Assembly (NCBI RefSeq): GCF_011752045.1
Contig: NZ_JAAKXW010000006.1
Span: 1-64,000 of the forward strand
Direction of reading: 5' to 3'
DNA from: Microbacterium hydrocarbonoxydans
GTDB lineage: Bacteria > Actinomycetota > Actinomycetes > Actinomycetales > Microbacteriaceae
Length of the DNA: 64,000 nt
Shown here: piece after piece, positions 39,502 through 47,003 of the stretch
Layout: every line of letters starts with the position of its first letter
How positions within the stretch are numbered: the stretch's first letter is position 1
Notes under the pieces: generated by a model
The model's input: only the letters and a program-made list of their open reading frames with translations
Database searches by the model: none
What the model was told of the DNA's origin: nothing
Translations under genes and position numbers: made by a program

Positions 39502-39530
39502 TCGCGGGAGCCGCGAACTGATCGCGGAAG
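39491..39530 (+). repeat. Tandem 20-bp repeat, each copy a small hairpin, over a stop codon
   Basis: CCGCGAACTGATCGCGGGAG (39491-39510) is followed directly by a copy differing at one base (39511-39530). Each contains CCGCGA-ACTGA-TCGCGG, a 6-bp stem with a 5-base loop. The stop codon TGA (39499-39501) of the membrane protein lies in the first loop. Confidence 0.75.
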
Positions 39531-39536
39531 AGAGTG

Positions 39537-39569
39537 GGCGAGGGGCGGCGAAGCCGCCCGCCCCTCGCC
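39537..39569 (+). terminator. Terminator of the two-component operon
   Basis: GGCGAGGGGC (39537-39546) pairs with GCCCCTCGCC (39560-39569), and an inner GGC/GCC closes a GAA loop with a 4-base bulge on the 3' side. It lies 36 bases after the last stop codon of the operon. Confidence 0.65.
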
Positions 39570-39705
39570 ATGCGGCCCAGTTACCCGAAAACTGTCCGCT
39601 GGTGGCCGATCACCGTCTGTCTACCCTGGGACAGAGAGACCAGCCGAACGCGAAGCGTCCTCTACAGTCTCACCGTTCGCGAACACATTGTCTGTAGGTA
39701 TTTTG

Positions 39706-39724
39706 GGGGACACGGTTTGTCCCC
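39706..39724 (+). promoter_or_regulatory. Candidate operator upstream of the ROK regulator
   Basis: GGGGACA (39706-39712) and TGTCCCC (39718-39724) form a perfect 7-bp inverted repeat with a 5-base spacer, 21 bases before the predicted start of the ROK gene. AT-rich sequence just upstream (39688-39704) could hold the promoter. Autoregulation through this site is inferred. Confidence 0.4.
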
Positions 39725-39745
39725 GCGATGGGAGAGGATGGGACG

Positions 39746-40978
39746 ATGGGAATGCGTCGCGGCACCAATCTTCCTCGCATGGGCGACTTCAATCAGTCGG
39801 TGATCCTCGAGACCATCCGCCGCTCGGGGGAGGGACTCAGCCGGATCGAGCTCGTCGACACCACCGGGCTCTCGGCGCAGACCGTCACCAACATCACGCG
39901 GCGCCTGCTCGACGACGGCTTCATCGCCGAAGCCGGGCGCACCATCAACGGGCCGGGAAAGCCGCGCATCACCCTGCGCCTCGTGGCGGAGAGCCGCTTC
40001 TCGATCGGGGTGCACCTCGACCCCGCGGTGATCACGTGCGTCCTGCTCGATCTCGCAGGCACCGTGGTGCGGCGACGCGCCGTCCGGACGCCGTCGAGCG
40101 ACCCGCACCGCATCGTCGACACGATGGCGCAGACCATCGCCGAGCTGATCGAGGATGCCGGGGTCGACCGCCGGCTGATCGAGGGCGTCGGGGTCGCGGC
40201 TCCCGGCCCGCTGGACGCCGAGAAGGGCACCGTCATCGATCCGCCCAAGCTGCACGGCTGGCATCGCGTGCCGCTGCGCTCGGCGCTCGCGGAGGCGACG
40301 GGCTTCGATGTCACGCTCGAGAAGGACACCACGGCGGCGGCCGTGGGAGAGCTGTGGACGGGGCAGGGGCCCGCGGACGAATCGTTCCTGTTCATCTACC
40401 TCGGCACGGGCATCGGCGCGGCGCTCGTCCGCAACGGCGACCCGGTGCGGGGCCGGTCTCGCAACTTCGGCGAGATCGGGCACATCATCGTCGACGCCGA
40501 CGGGCCACGATGCCTGTGCGGCTCGCGAGGCTGCGTCGAGGTCGTGTGCACGCCGCAGGCGATCGTCGAGCAGGCGGAGCGGGCCGGTGTGTTCCGGGAT
40601 GACCGCGAGGGGAGCGACGTCGAGTCGGTCGAGGAGCGGTTCACCCAGCTGTGCGAGCGCGCCTCGGCGGGGGAGGCGCCGGCGGTGGACGTCGTGCGCC
40701 GAGCCGCCGCCAACCTGACGATCCTGATCGCCGCGCTGACGAACGTCGCAGACGTGGACCGCGTCGTCCTCGGCGGTCCGTTCTGGTCGCGCCTCGAGGT
40801 GATCTACCTCCAGGAGATCCCTGGCCTCCTGGACGCCCGCAGCGCCACCCGAGCGCTGCACACGCTTCCCGTCGACGGCACGGTCGTCGGCGACGATGTG
40901 GGCGCCGTCGGTGCGGCGTGCGTGGTGCTGGACTCGGTCCTCACCCCGCGCGCATCCGATCTCTACCTCGAGGACTGA
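39746..40978 (+). CDS. ROK-family transcriptional regulator
   Basis: The 410-residue protein has an N-terminal winged HTH (about residues 12-60: ILETIRRSGEGLSRIELVDT) and a C-terminal ROK sugar-kinase-like domain with GVGVAAPGPLD, a GTGIGAALV phosphate loop and the zinc motif CLCGSRGCVEV (about 255). Members repress sugar-use operons and respond to a sugar or sugar phosphate. No sugar operon adjoins it. ATG 39746 is preceded by GGAGAGG; the in-frame ATG at 39728 is an alternative. Confidence 0.88.
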   Translation: MGMRRGTNLPRMGDFNQSVILETIRRSGEGLSRIELVDTTGLSAQTVTNITRRLLDDGFIAEAGRTINGPGKPRITLRLVAESRFSIGVHLDPAVITCVLLDLAGTVVRRRAVRTPSSDPHRIVDTMAQTIAELIEDAGVDRRLIEGVGVAAPGPLDAEKGTVIDPPKLHGWHRVPLRSALAEATGFDVTLEKDTTAAAVGELWTGQGPADESFLFIYLGTGIGAALVRNGDPVRGRSRNFGEIGHIIVDADGPRCLCGSRGCVEVVCTPQAIVEQAERAGVFRDDREGSDVESVEERFTQLCERASAGEAPAVDVVRRAAANLTILIAALTNVADVDRVVLGGPFWSRLEVIYLQEIPGLLDARSATRALHTLPVDGTVVGDDVGAVGAACVVLDSVLTPRASDLYLED

Positions 40979-41008
40979 GGAAGACCACGTCGAATCCGGA
41001 GAAAAGTC

Positions 41009-41037
41009 TTGACAGCAATATCTCTATTCGATGTACT
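41009..41037 (+). promoter_or_regulatory. Strong orphan promoter
   Basis: A consensus TTGACA (41009-41014), a 17-base AT-rich spacer and TGTACT (41032-41037; TACTAT two bases on is an alternative -10) form one of the best promoters in the window. It lies 31 bases after the ROK stop and points rightward, yet no plus-strand gene follows: the next genes are on the other strand. Confidence 0.65.
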
Positions 41038-41043
41038 ATTACT

Positions 41044-41175
41044 CGTACGCCGATCTGGGGAGATGCGCGAGATCTGTTCCCGCATCATTCGGTGGAGGTT
41101 GTCTGCGTGATCCGTGAGCTGGGGGGCTCACGGATCCCGCAGACGCAACCGAGGTCGAGCCGAAGGCTCCCTCGG
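41044..41175 (+). ncRNA. Candidate small structured RNA
   Basis: From the start predicted by the orphan promoter, about 130 bases include a long hairpin at 41097-41150 (stems GGTTG/CAACC, TCTGCG/CGCAGA, GATCCGTGAGC/GCTCACGGATC; 22 pairs, one mismatch, one 2-base bulge) and a second at 41149-41175 (CCGAGG/CCTCGG around GAGCC-GAA-GGCTC). No sizeable reading frame fits. It may be a small RNA, the remains of a leader from a lost sugar operon, or simply terminators for the ROK and accE genes under an unrelated promoter. Confidence 0.4.
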
Positions 41176-41201
41176 CACGGCTCCTGATGGCCGGCGGATG
41201 C

Positions 41202-41426
41202 TCAGCCGGAGAAGCGTCCCCACGGGATGTCGCGGCGCAGAGGCCGGCGCAGCGGGCGCTGCATGCGGGTCCACGCCGAGACGTGCGGCTCCTCGGCGAC
41301 GGCATCCGCCGACTCCTGGACGTAGGCGTCGCTGACGACGGCGATGAGCGCCGCCAGCTCCTCCTCGGTCGCGGATCCGCGGATGATCTCGATCGTCGGC
41401 GGGTTCTCCTCGTGCCGCTCGCTCAC
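41202..41426 (-). CDS. accE: Acyl-CoA carboxylase epsilon subunit
   Basis: A 74-residue actinobacterial AccE-type subunit that stabilises the alpha-beta acyl-CoA carboxylase complex. It shows the usual plan: a short acidic N-terminus, the conserved core [20 protein letters not shown], a variable linker, and a C-terminal W-x-R-rich tail ending WGRFSG. The GTG start overlaps the accD stop (GTGA), so its dose follows AccD. Confidence 0.85.
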   Translation of the reverse strand: MSERHEENPPTIEIIRGSATEEELAALIAVVSDAYVQESADAVAEEPHVSAWTRMQRPLRRPLRRDIPWGRFSG

Positions 41427-43012
41427 AGCGGGATGTTCCCGTGCTTCTTCGGAGGCAGCTCGGCGCGCTTGCCACGGAGGGCGCGCAGCGCCTTCGCGAT
41501 GGAGACCCGCGTGTTCGCCGGCTCGATGATGCCGTCGATCTCGCCGCGCTCGGCCGCCAGGAACGGGGATGTGACGCTGTAGGTGTACTCGTTGGCGAGG
41601 CGGGTGCGGACTGCGGCGACGTCCTCGCCGGCTTCCTCGGCCTTCTTGATCTCGCCCCGGTAGAGGATGTTCACGGCGCCCTGGCCGCCCATGACGGCGA
41701 TCTCAGCGGTCGGCCACGCGAGGTTCACGTCCGCGCCGAGCTGCTTCGAGCCCATCACGATGTACGCGCCGCCGTAAGCCTTGCGCAGGATCACGGTGAC
41801 CAGCGGCACGGTGGCCTCGGCGTAGGCGTAGATGAGCTTCGCGCCGCGTCGGATGACGCCGGTCCACTCCTGGTCCGTGCCGGGGAGGTAGCCGGGCACG
41901 TCGACGAGGGTCACGATCGGGATGGAGAACGCGTCGCAGAATCGCACGAAGCGGCTGGCCTTCTCGCCGGCCTCGATGTTCAGCGTGCCCGCCATCTGCG
42001 ACGGCTGGTTGGCGATGATGCCCACGGAGCGCCCCTCGACCCGGCCGAAGCCGATCACGATGTTCGGGGCGAACAGCGGCTGCACCTCGATGAAGTCGCC
42101 CTCGTCGACGACGTGCTGGATGATCGTGTGCATGTCGTACGGCTGGTTGGGCGAGTCCGGGATGATCGTGTTCAGAGTGCGGTCGGCATCCGTCGTCTCC
42201 CACTCGAAGTGGGTCTCGTAGCCGGGGATCTCCGCCATGTTGTTGTCCGGCAGGAACCCGAGGAGGGTGCGGGCGTAGTCGATCGCGTCGTCCTCGTCCT
42301 CGGCCAGGTAGTGCGCGACGCCGGAGCGGGTGTTGTGCGTGAGCGCGCCGCCGAGCTCCTCCATGCCGACGTCCTCGCCGGTGACGGTCTTGATGACGTC
42401 GGGGCCGGTGACGAACATCTGGCTGGTCTTGTCGACCATGATCACGAAGTCGGTCAGCGCGGGGCCGTAGACGGCGCCGCCGGCCGCCGGGCCCATGATG
42501 ATCGAGATCTGCGGGATGACGCCGGAGGAGCGCGTGTTCAGGCGGAAGATCTCGCCGTACTTGCTGAGGGCGAGAACGCCCTCCTGGATGCGGGCGCCCC
42601 CGGAGTCGAGGATGCCGATGATCGGCATGCCGTTGGTCAGCGCGAACTCCATGATCTTGATGATCTTGTCGCCGGAGACCTCGCCGAGGGACCCGCCGAA
42701 GGTGGTGAAGTCCTGCGAGTACACCGCGACGGTGCGTCCGTGGATGGTGCCGACGCCCGTGACGACCGAGTCGCCGTAGGGACGGTTGCGGTCCATGCCG
42801 AACGCGGTGGTGCGATGCCGGACGTACTCGTCGAACTCGACGAAGCTGCCCGGATCCACGAGCAGCTCGATGCGCTCGCGGGCGGTCATCTTGCCCTTGG
42901 CGTGCTGCTTCTCCTTCGCGACCTTCTCAGCGTCGACAACGGCTTCGTTGTAGCGAGCGCGGAGGTCTGCGATTCTGCCGGCGGTGGTCGAGAGTTCGGG
43001 CTTGTCCGTCAC
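41423..43012 (-). CDS. accD: Acyl-CoA carboxylase beta subunit (carboxyltransferase)
   Basis: Transfers CO2 from carboxybiotin to acetyl- or propionyl-CoA. The 529-residue protein resembles mycobacterial AccD5: N-terminal carboxyltransferase half with [13 protein letters not shown] and [12 protein letters not shown] (oxyanion hole), [16 protein letters not shown], and C-terminal half with [12 protein letters not shown] and [14 protein letters not shown]. The GTG at 43012 is set by TAGGGT (43020-43025, minus), 7 bases upstream. Works with accA at 32796 and accE directly downstream. Confidence 0.95.
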   Translation of the reverse strand: MTDKPELSTTAGRIADLRARYNEAVVDAEKVAKEKQHAKGKMTARERIELLVDPGSFVEFDEYVRHRTTAFGMDRNRPYGDSVVTGVGTIHGRTVAVYSQDFTTFGGSLGEVSGDKIIKIMEFALTNGMPIIGILDSGGARIQEGVLALSKYGEIFRLNTRSSGVIPQISIIMGPAAGGAVYGPALTDFVIMVDKTSQMFVTGPDVIKTVTGEDVGMEELGGALTHNTRSGVAHYLAEDEDDAIDYARTLLGFLPDNNMAEIPGYETHFEWETTDADRTLNTIIPDSPNQPYDMHTIIQHVVDEGDFIEVQPLFAPNIVIGFGRVEGRSVGIIANQPSQMAGTLNIEAGEKASRFVRFCDAFSIPIVTLVDVPGYLPGTDQEWTGVIRRGAKLIYAYAEATVPLVTVILRKAYGGAYIVMGSKQLGADVNLAWPTAEIAVMGGQGAVNILYRGEIKKAEEAGEDVAAVRTRLANEYTYSVTSPFLAAERGEIDGIIEPANTRVSIAKALRALRGKRAELPPKKHGNIPL

Positions 43013-43105
43013 GGAATCCACCCTATCGCCGGGTCGGCCCGGTCCGTTGGATGCTCGACACAACGGGGCGCCGGATCCTTTGGCGGCTGTCGCGGGTGAG
43101 CGGGC

Positions 43106-44491
43106 TCATCGACGAGGCGTCCATGAGCCGCCGTTCTCCCAGAACTGGCCGATGTCCTCGAGCGGCCGGCCCTTGGTCTCGGGTGCGAGCCGGGCGACGA
43201 AGAGGAACGCGGCCACGGCCATCGCACCGAGGATGGTGAAGGCGAGCGTGCCGCTGGCCTCCAGGATCGGACGGAAGGCAAGGCCGACGATGACGTTCGC
43301 GACGAGGTCCGACGTGAGCATCACCGTCGCGCCGAGCGCCCGCAGGTGAGAGGGCATCGCCTCGCCGGCGTACACCCACACCAGGGAGCCGAAGCCGAAC
43401 GTGAATCCGGCGGTGAAGAGCACGAGCCCGATGAAGCCGAGCACGGTCAGAGCGCCGTCGAAGGATCCGCCGCCGATCGCGAACACGGCGATCAGGAGGA
43501 CGTTGGCGACGATCATCACGGCGATGCCGATGAGGAGCACGGGTCGCCGTCCCATCCGGTCGATCACCATCAGCGAGATGAACACGGCCACGAGGCCGGC
43601 CACCTGCACCAGCGCGGAGAGCCCGAGGAGGGTGACCGGCTCCGTGTAGCCCATCGACTCGAAGATCGCCGGGCTGTAGTACACGATCGCGTTGATGCCG
43701 GTGATCTGCACGAAGAAGCCGAGTCCCACGACGAAGATCGTCGCCCGCAGATACGGCTTGCGCAGCAGGTCGCGCCAGCTCGACGTGTGCGCCGAGGCGA
43801 ATCCCGCGGTGATGACCTCGATCTCCCTGTCGATGTCGACGCCGTCGCCCTCGATGAGGGTCAGCGTCTTCCTGGCCTCCGCAGGACGGCCCTTGCTGAT
43901 GTACCAGCGCGCGGTGTCGGGAAGCCGGAGGAGCAGGAGGGTGATGATCAGTCCGGGGATGGCGGCGAGACCGAGCATCCAGCGCCAGCTCTGAGTGGGC
44001 GCGAGCGCCATGGCGATGAGGTAGCCGAGGATGATGCCCGTCACGGTCGCCACCTGGTACAGCACGAGGAAGGCGCCGCGGGATCGCGCGGGCGCGGATT
44101 CGGCGACGAAGACGGGGACGACGACCACCGAGATGCCGATCGTGACGCCGAGCAGGATGCGCGCGATCACGAGGATGATCAGGGTCGGGGCGATGCCGCT
44201 GAGCAGGGAGAACAGGGTGAAGGTGGCGGCGACGAGCACCATCGTGGGCTTGCGGCCGACGCGGTTGGCGAGCGCCCCGCCGAACAGGGCGCCGGCGATC
44301 TCGCCGAAGACGACGGTGCTGGTGACCCAGCCCTCCGCCGCCGGATCGAGCGAGAAGTCCTCGCGGAGGTAGAGAAGGGCGCCGCCGATGTTCGACGAGT
44401 CGTAGCCGTAGATGACGCCGACGGTCGCGGCGGCGACGCCGACGAGCAGCGCGAGCCGCGTCAGCCTCGGTGTCTCGGTGAGTGCGTGCAT
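43106..44491 (-). CDS. MFS sugar porter
   Basis: The 461-residue, 12-helix transporter of the sugar porter family has the diagnostic NRVGRKPT (loop 2-3), PDTARWYISKGR (loop 6-7), DRMGRRPVLL (loop 8-9) and PETKGRPLEDI at the end. The substrate is probably a pentose, hexose or polyol taken up with protons; it cannot be specified further. I chose ATG 44491 with AAGG upstream; longer frames have no family similarity. Single gene next to accD. Confidence 0.9.
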   Translation of the reverse strand: MHALTETPRLTRLALLVGVAAATVGVIYGYDSSNIGGALLYLREDFSLDPAAEGWVTSTVVFGEIAGALFGGALANRVGRKPTMVLVAATFTLFSLLSGIAPTLIILVIARILLGVTIGISVVVVPVFVAESAPARSRGAFLVLYQVATVTGIILGYLIAMALAPTQSWRWMLGLAAIPGLIITLLLLRLPDTARWYISKGRPAEARKTLTLIEGDGVDIDREIEVITAGFASAHTSSWRDLLRKPYLRATIFVVGLGFFVQITGINAIVYYSPAIFESMGYTEPVTLLGLSALVQVAGLVAVFISLMVIDRMGRRPVLLIGIAVMIVANVLLIAVFAIGGGSFDGALTVLGFIGLVLFTAGFTFGFGSLVWVYAGEAMPSHLRALGATVMLTSDLVANVIVGLAFRPILEASGTLAFTILGAMAVAAFLFVARLAPETKGRPLEDIGQFWENGGSWTPRR

Positions 44492-44614
44492 CCTTGCGCT
44501 GCCTTCCTGTGGCCGGTGTGCCTGAAGTGGCCTGTGTGGCGAGAATGGCCCTGCCGGCTCATCCGTGTCAACTGGGAAGGATGCTGACAAAACCGGAGGT
44601 GCAGGGCCGCCGCC

Positions 44615-44920
44615 TCACACCACGAACCGCCACACGTACTCCAGCCCGTCCGCCTGCCGGAACCAGGCGATGGACACGACCACCTCGTCGAGATCGGCTG
44701 AGCACAGGCAGAGCTCGATCCGCTCGGCGGGGAGCACCTGGCCCCAGAGCTGGGTGCGCTCGTGGCCATCGGCGTCCTCGCGGAACACGCGGACGAAGTC
44801 GGCGCTCTCGGAGCCGTGGTTCATGACCACGGGGTGGGCGGGGTCGTCGCGCAGCACGTGCCAGGGCACGCGGTAGGCGAGGGGCGGAGGGGTCTCGGCG
44901 GGGTCGACGGGGCGGAGCAT
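44615..44920 (-). CDS. Hypothetical protein (101 aa)
   Basis: This small soluble protein is not recognised. It has a Pro-rich start, a central charged region with several acidic residues, and a beta-rich end (IELCLCSADLDEVVVSIAWF, then LEYVWRFVV). Good G/C third-position bias and TAACGT (44928-44933, minus) 7 bases before the ATG support it as real. The next gene, EcsC-like, is upstream on the same strand after a 76-base gap. Confidence 0.6.
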   Translation of the reverse strand: MLRPVDPAETPPPLAYRVPWHVLRDDPAHPVVMNHGSESADFVRVFREDADGHERTQLWGQVLPAERIELCLCSADLDEVVVSIAWFRQADGLEYVWRFVV

Positions 44921-44996
44921 GCCGGTCACGTTAGGAACAGCGACCGACGCCGGGGACCCGTTCCGTGCCGCTCCCCGGACGGCTGGGGAGATCCCC

Positions 44997-45983
44997 TCAG
45001 CCGAGGGGGGGCGTGGAGGAGGAGTCCGAGCCGATCTCATCGGGGAGATCGTGGCCGCCGGCGGCTTCGAGTGCGGCAGCCTCCCTCCCCCGGCGACCCA
45101 GCGATGCGACGCGGCGACCGGCCCAACCGACACCGCGGGCGGCCGTGCCGGCGGCACCGGCGACGGCGCCCCCGAGGAACTGCGCGCCGTGCAGCATCCG
45201 CCGCTCCAGCCTCTCGGCACCCGCGACGGGCTCCAGCTCGAGGGGCAGATCGATCGGGGCGGCGCCGAAGGCGCGATGCGAGGTCGTGAGCACCCGGCGG
45301 CCGAGGATGTGGTTCCCCGCACCGCCGATCGCGGCACCGACGCCGAACGGCAGCGCCTTCCCGAGGAAGGATGCGCCGCCGCGCGCGGCGAACTGCTTCA
45401 CGAACATGCTCTTGAGCTGATCGACCATCGGGCCGACGGCGGCCCGCGGGAGCGACTTCGTGACGAGCTCGCCCCAGTAGGAGGAGCGGCTGCCGCCGCG
45501 GCCGGTGACCTGGCCGGCGAGCTGGCTGACCAGGTCGACCCCCTCCTTGCCGAGCATGAGGGTCATCACCAGTGCGCGTGCCCGGTCAGGATTGGCGACG
45601 GCGATGCCGTGCACCTCGGCGACCGACTGGGCGAACAGGGCGGTGGACTCCACGAACCCGAGCGTCTCGACCCCCGACAGCGCCAGGGTGACGCCGGTAC
45701 CGATGCCGGGGACCACCGCGGTGGCGCCGACGGCGGCCCCGCCGGTGGTCACTGCGGCGAGATAGCGGCGCTCCAGGATGCGGATGATCTCCGCCGGGGT
45801 CGCCTGCGGGTTGCGGAGGCGGATGCTGCGGATGTGCGCGAGCACCAGCGGGCGCTGGATCGACAGCACCCGGTCGAGTCCCCTCACGACGATCGGATGC
45901 TCGTCGGAACCCACCGGGGGCACGCCCCTGTCCCACGGAGCGTCGTCCGGGAGGGAGTGGATCTTGTGCACCTTCTGGCCCAT
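44997..45983 (-). CDS. EcsC-family protein
   Basis: The 328-residue protein begins with a soluble region (about residues 1-85) followed by the EcsC domain: Gly/Ala-rich amphipathic segments including GGAAVGATAVVPGIGTGVTL (about 90-110), a variable part, and GVGAAIGGAGNHILGRRV (about 238-255). EcsC family proteins are membrane-associated and of unclear role (named from the Bacillus ecs locus). Start supported by TAGGAT (45991-45996, minus), 7 bases before the ATG. Confidence 0.82.
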   Translation of the reverse strand: MGQKVHKIHSLPDDAPWDRGVPPVGSDEHPIVVRGLDRVLSIQRPLVLAHIRSIRLRNPQATPAEIIRILERRYLAAVTTGGAAVGATAVVPGIGTGVTLALSGVETLGFVESTALFAQSVAEVHGIAVANPDRARALVMTLMLGKEGVDLVSQLAGQVTGRGGSRSSYWGELVTKSLPRAAVGPMVDQLKSMFVKQFAARGGASFLGKALPFGVGAAIGGAGNHILGRRVLTTSHRAFGAAPIDLPLELEPVAGAERLERRMLHGAQFLGGAVAGAAGTAARGVGWAGRRVASLGRRGREAAALEAAGGHDLPDEIGSDSSSTPPLG

Positions 45984-46018
45984 GACTCAGATCCTAGGAA
46001 CGGATGCCGCGAAAACGC

Positions 46019-46053
46019 CGAAAGCCCGGCTCCTCGATGAGGAGGCCGGGCTT
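46019..46053 (-). terminator. Terminator of the nucleotidyltransferase gene
   Basis: AAGCCCGGC-TCCTC pairs with GAGGAGGCCGGGCTT across a short loop, with one bulge, giving 14 pairs. Read on the minus strand it is followed by TTTCGGCGTTTTCG, a fair T-rich run. It lies 18 bases beyond the stop codon. Confidence 0.75.
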
Positions 46054-46070
46054 CCGAGTCCGGTGGTCGA

Positions 46071-46763
46071 TCAGACGAACTGGTTCGCCCGCTCGAGGTC
46101 CTCGGCGAAGTCGATCTCGACCGCGTAGAGGTCGGAGACGTCCATCGGCTCGAGCAGCAGGCCGTCCTCGGCGATCGCGAGCTCGAGACCGCGCTCGAAG
46201 TAGTCCTGGTCCTCGACGCGCTGCAGCTGGCGCATGAACGCCTTCTTGTTCGCGGAGGAGATGTAGTTGATGCCGACGGCCTCTCCGAGACCGCCCTTGA
46301 CCGTCTTCGACAGCTCCTTGATGTAGCCCTCGGCGGTGACGGTGTACTTCACCTCTTCGTCGCTGACCTTGGAGGTGTTGACGGTGACGAACGACTGGTC
46401 GCGCTCGATGTACTCGAGCGCGCGGCCGAGGATCATCGGATCGAAGACGACGTCGCCGTTCATCCACAGCACGCCGGACCTGCCGGTCGCGCCGAGGGCG
46501 CGCAGCAGGCTCTTCGACGTGTTGGTCTCGTCGTAGCGCTCGTTGTGCACGTAGTTGACGTTCGGGAACGCCTCGATGATGGTCTCCGCACGGTAGCCCA
46601 CCACGGTGGTGATGCGGGCGTCGGAGCCGAAGGCGGCGCGGATGTTGTCATGCTGCTGCTGCATGATGGTGCGGCCGTCGCTCAGCTCGGTGAGGGGCTT
46701 CGGCAGGGCGCGGCCCAGGCGCGAGCCCATTCCGGCTGCGAGGATGACGGTCTGAAGAGTCAC
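46071..46763 (-). CDS. Sugar-phosphate or choline-phosphate nucleotidyltransferase
   Basis: This 230-residue NTP transferase starts TVILAAGMGSRLGRALPKPL, the nucleotide-binding signature; VLWMNGDVVFD carries the metal-binding Asp and ECD-like acidic residues recur near the end (AVEIDFAEDLERA). The small size without a C-terminal extension resembles LicC/phosphocholine cytidylyltransferases and sugar-1-P nucleotidyltransferases of surface-polymer pathways; substrate unresolved. GTG start with AGGAGCTCTC upstream, so unlike many neighbours it has a ribosome binding site. Confidence 0.8.
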   Translation of the reverse strand: MTLQTVILAAGMGSRLGRALPKPLTELSDGRTIMQQQHDNIRAAFGSDARITTVVGYRAETIIEAFPNVNYVHNERYDETNTSKSLLRALGATGRSGVLWMNGDVVFDPMILGRALEYIERDQSFVTVNTSKVSDEEVKYTVTAEGYIKELSKTVKGGLGEAVGINYISSANKKAFMRQLQRVEDQDYFERGLELAIAEDGLLLEPMDVSDLYAVEIDFAEDLERANQFV

Positions 46764-47003
46764 GAGAGCTCCTAAAGGAAGTTGTGTTCACGGTCGGTTC
46801 ACCAACCAGACACTTCGTCGTGCCGAGATTCATGGTAGCGATCGAGTCTGGGAACCCCCGGGGGTTCCGGGGCCCGTTGTCATTTCGTGATCGAGTACAC
46901 ACCGAACACTCAGATTCGCCGGCGCCCCCGTCTTCGTCATGAATATAGTCCGAAACATCGGTATGGGGCCGGTGTTCGTCGGGGCCGTTGATACCTTAGG
47001 ACG
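46764..47003. promoter_or_regulatory. Divergent intergenic region with an 18-bp palindrome
   Basis: These 240 bases separate the nucleotidyltransferase from the H1-tailed ABC ATPase. They hold a perfect palindrome (GGAACCCCC 46851-46859, GGGGGTTCC 46860-46868), a CGAACAC (46903) / GTGTTCG (46972) inverted pair, and TACCTT (46992-46997) placed 6 bases before the ATPase GTG as a leaderless -10. No gene is seen here. Confidence 0.45.

Noticed and set aside
41031..41117. Short ORF starting MYYYSYADLG after the orphan promoter
   Set aside because: Its ATG lies inside the predicted -10 box, so it would not be in the transcript; it also ends within the long hairpin.
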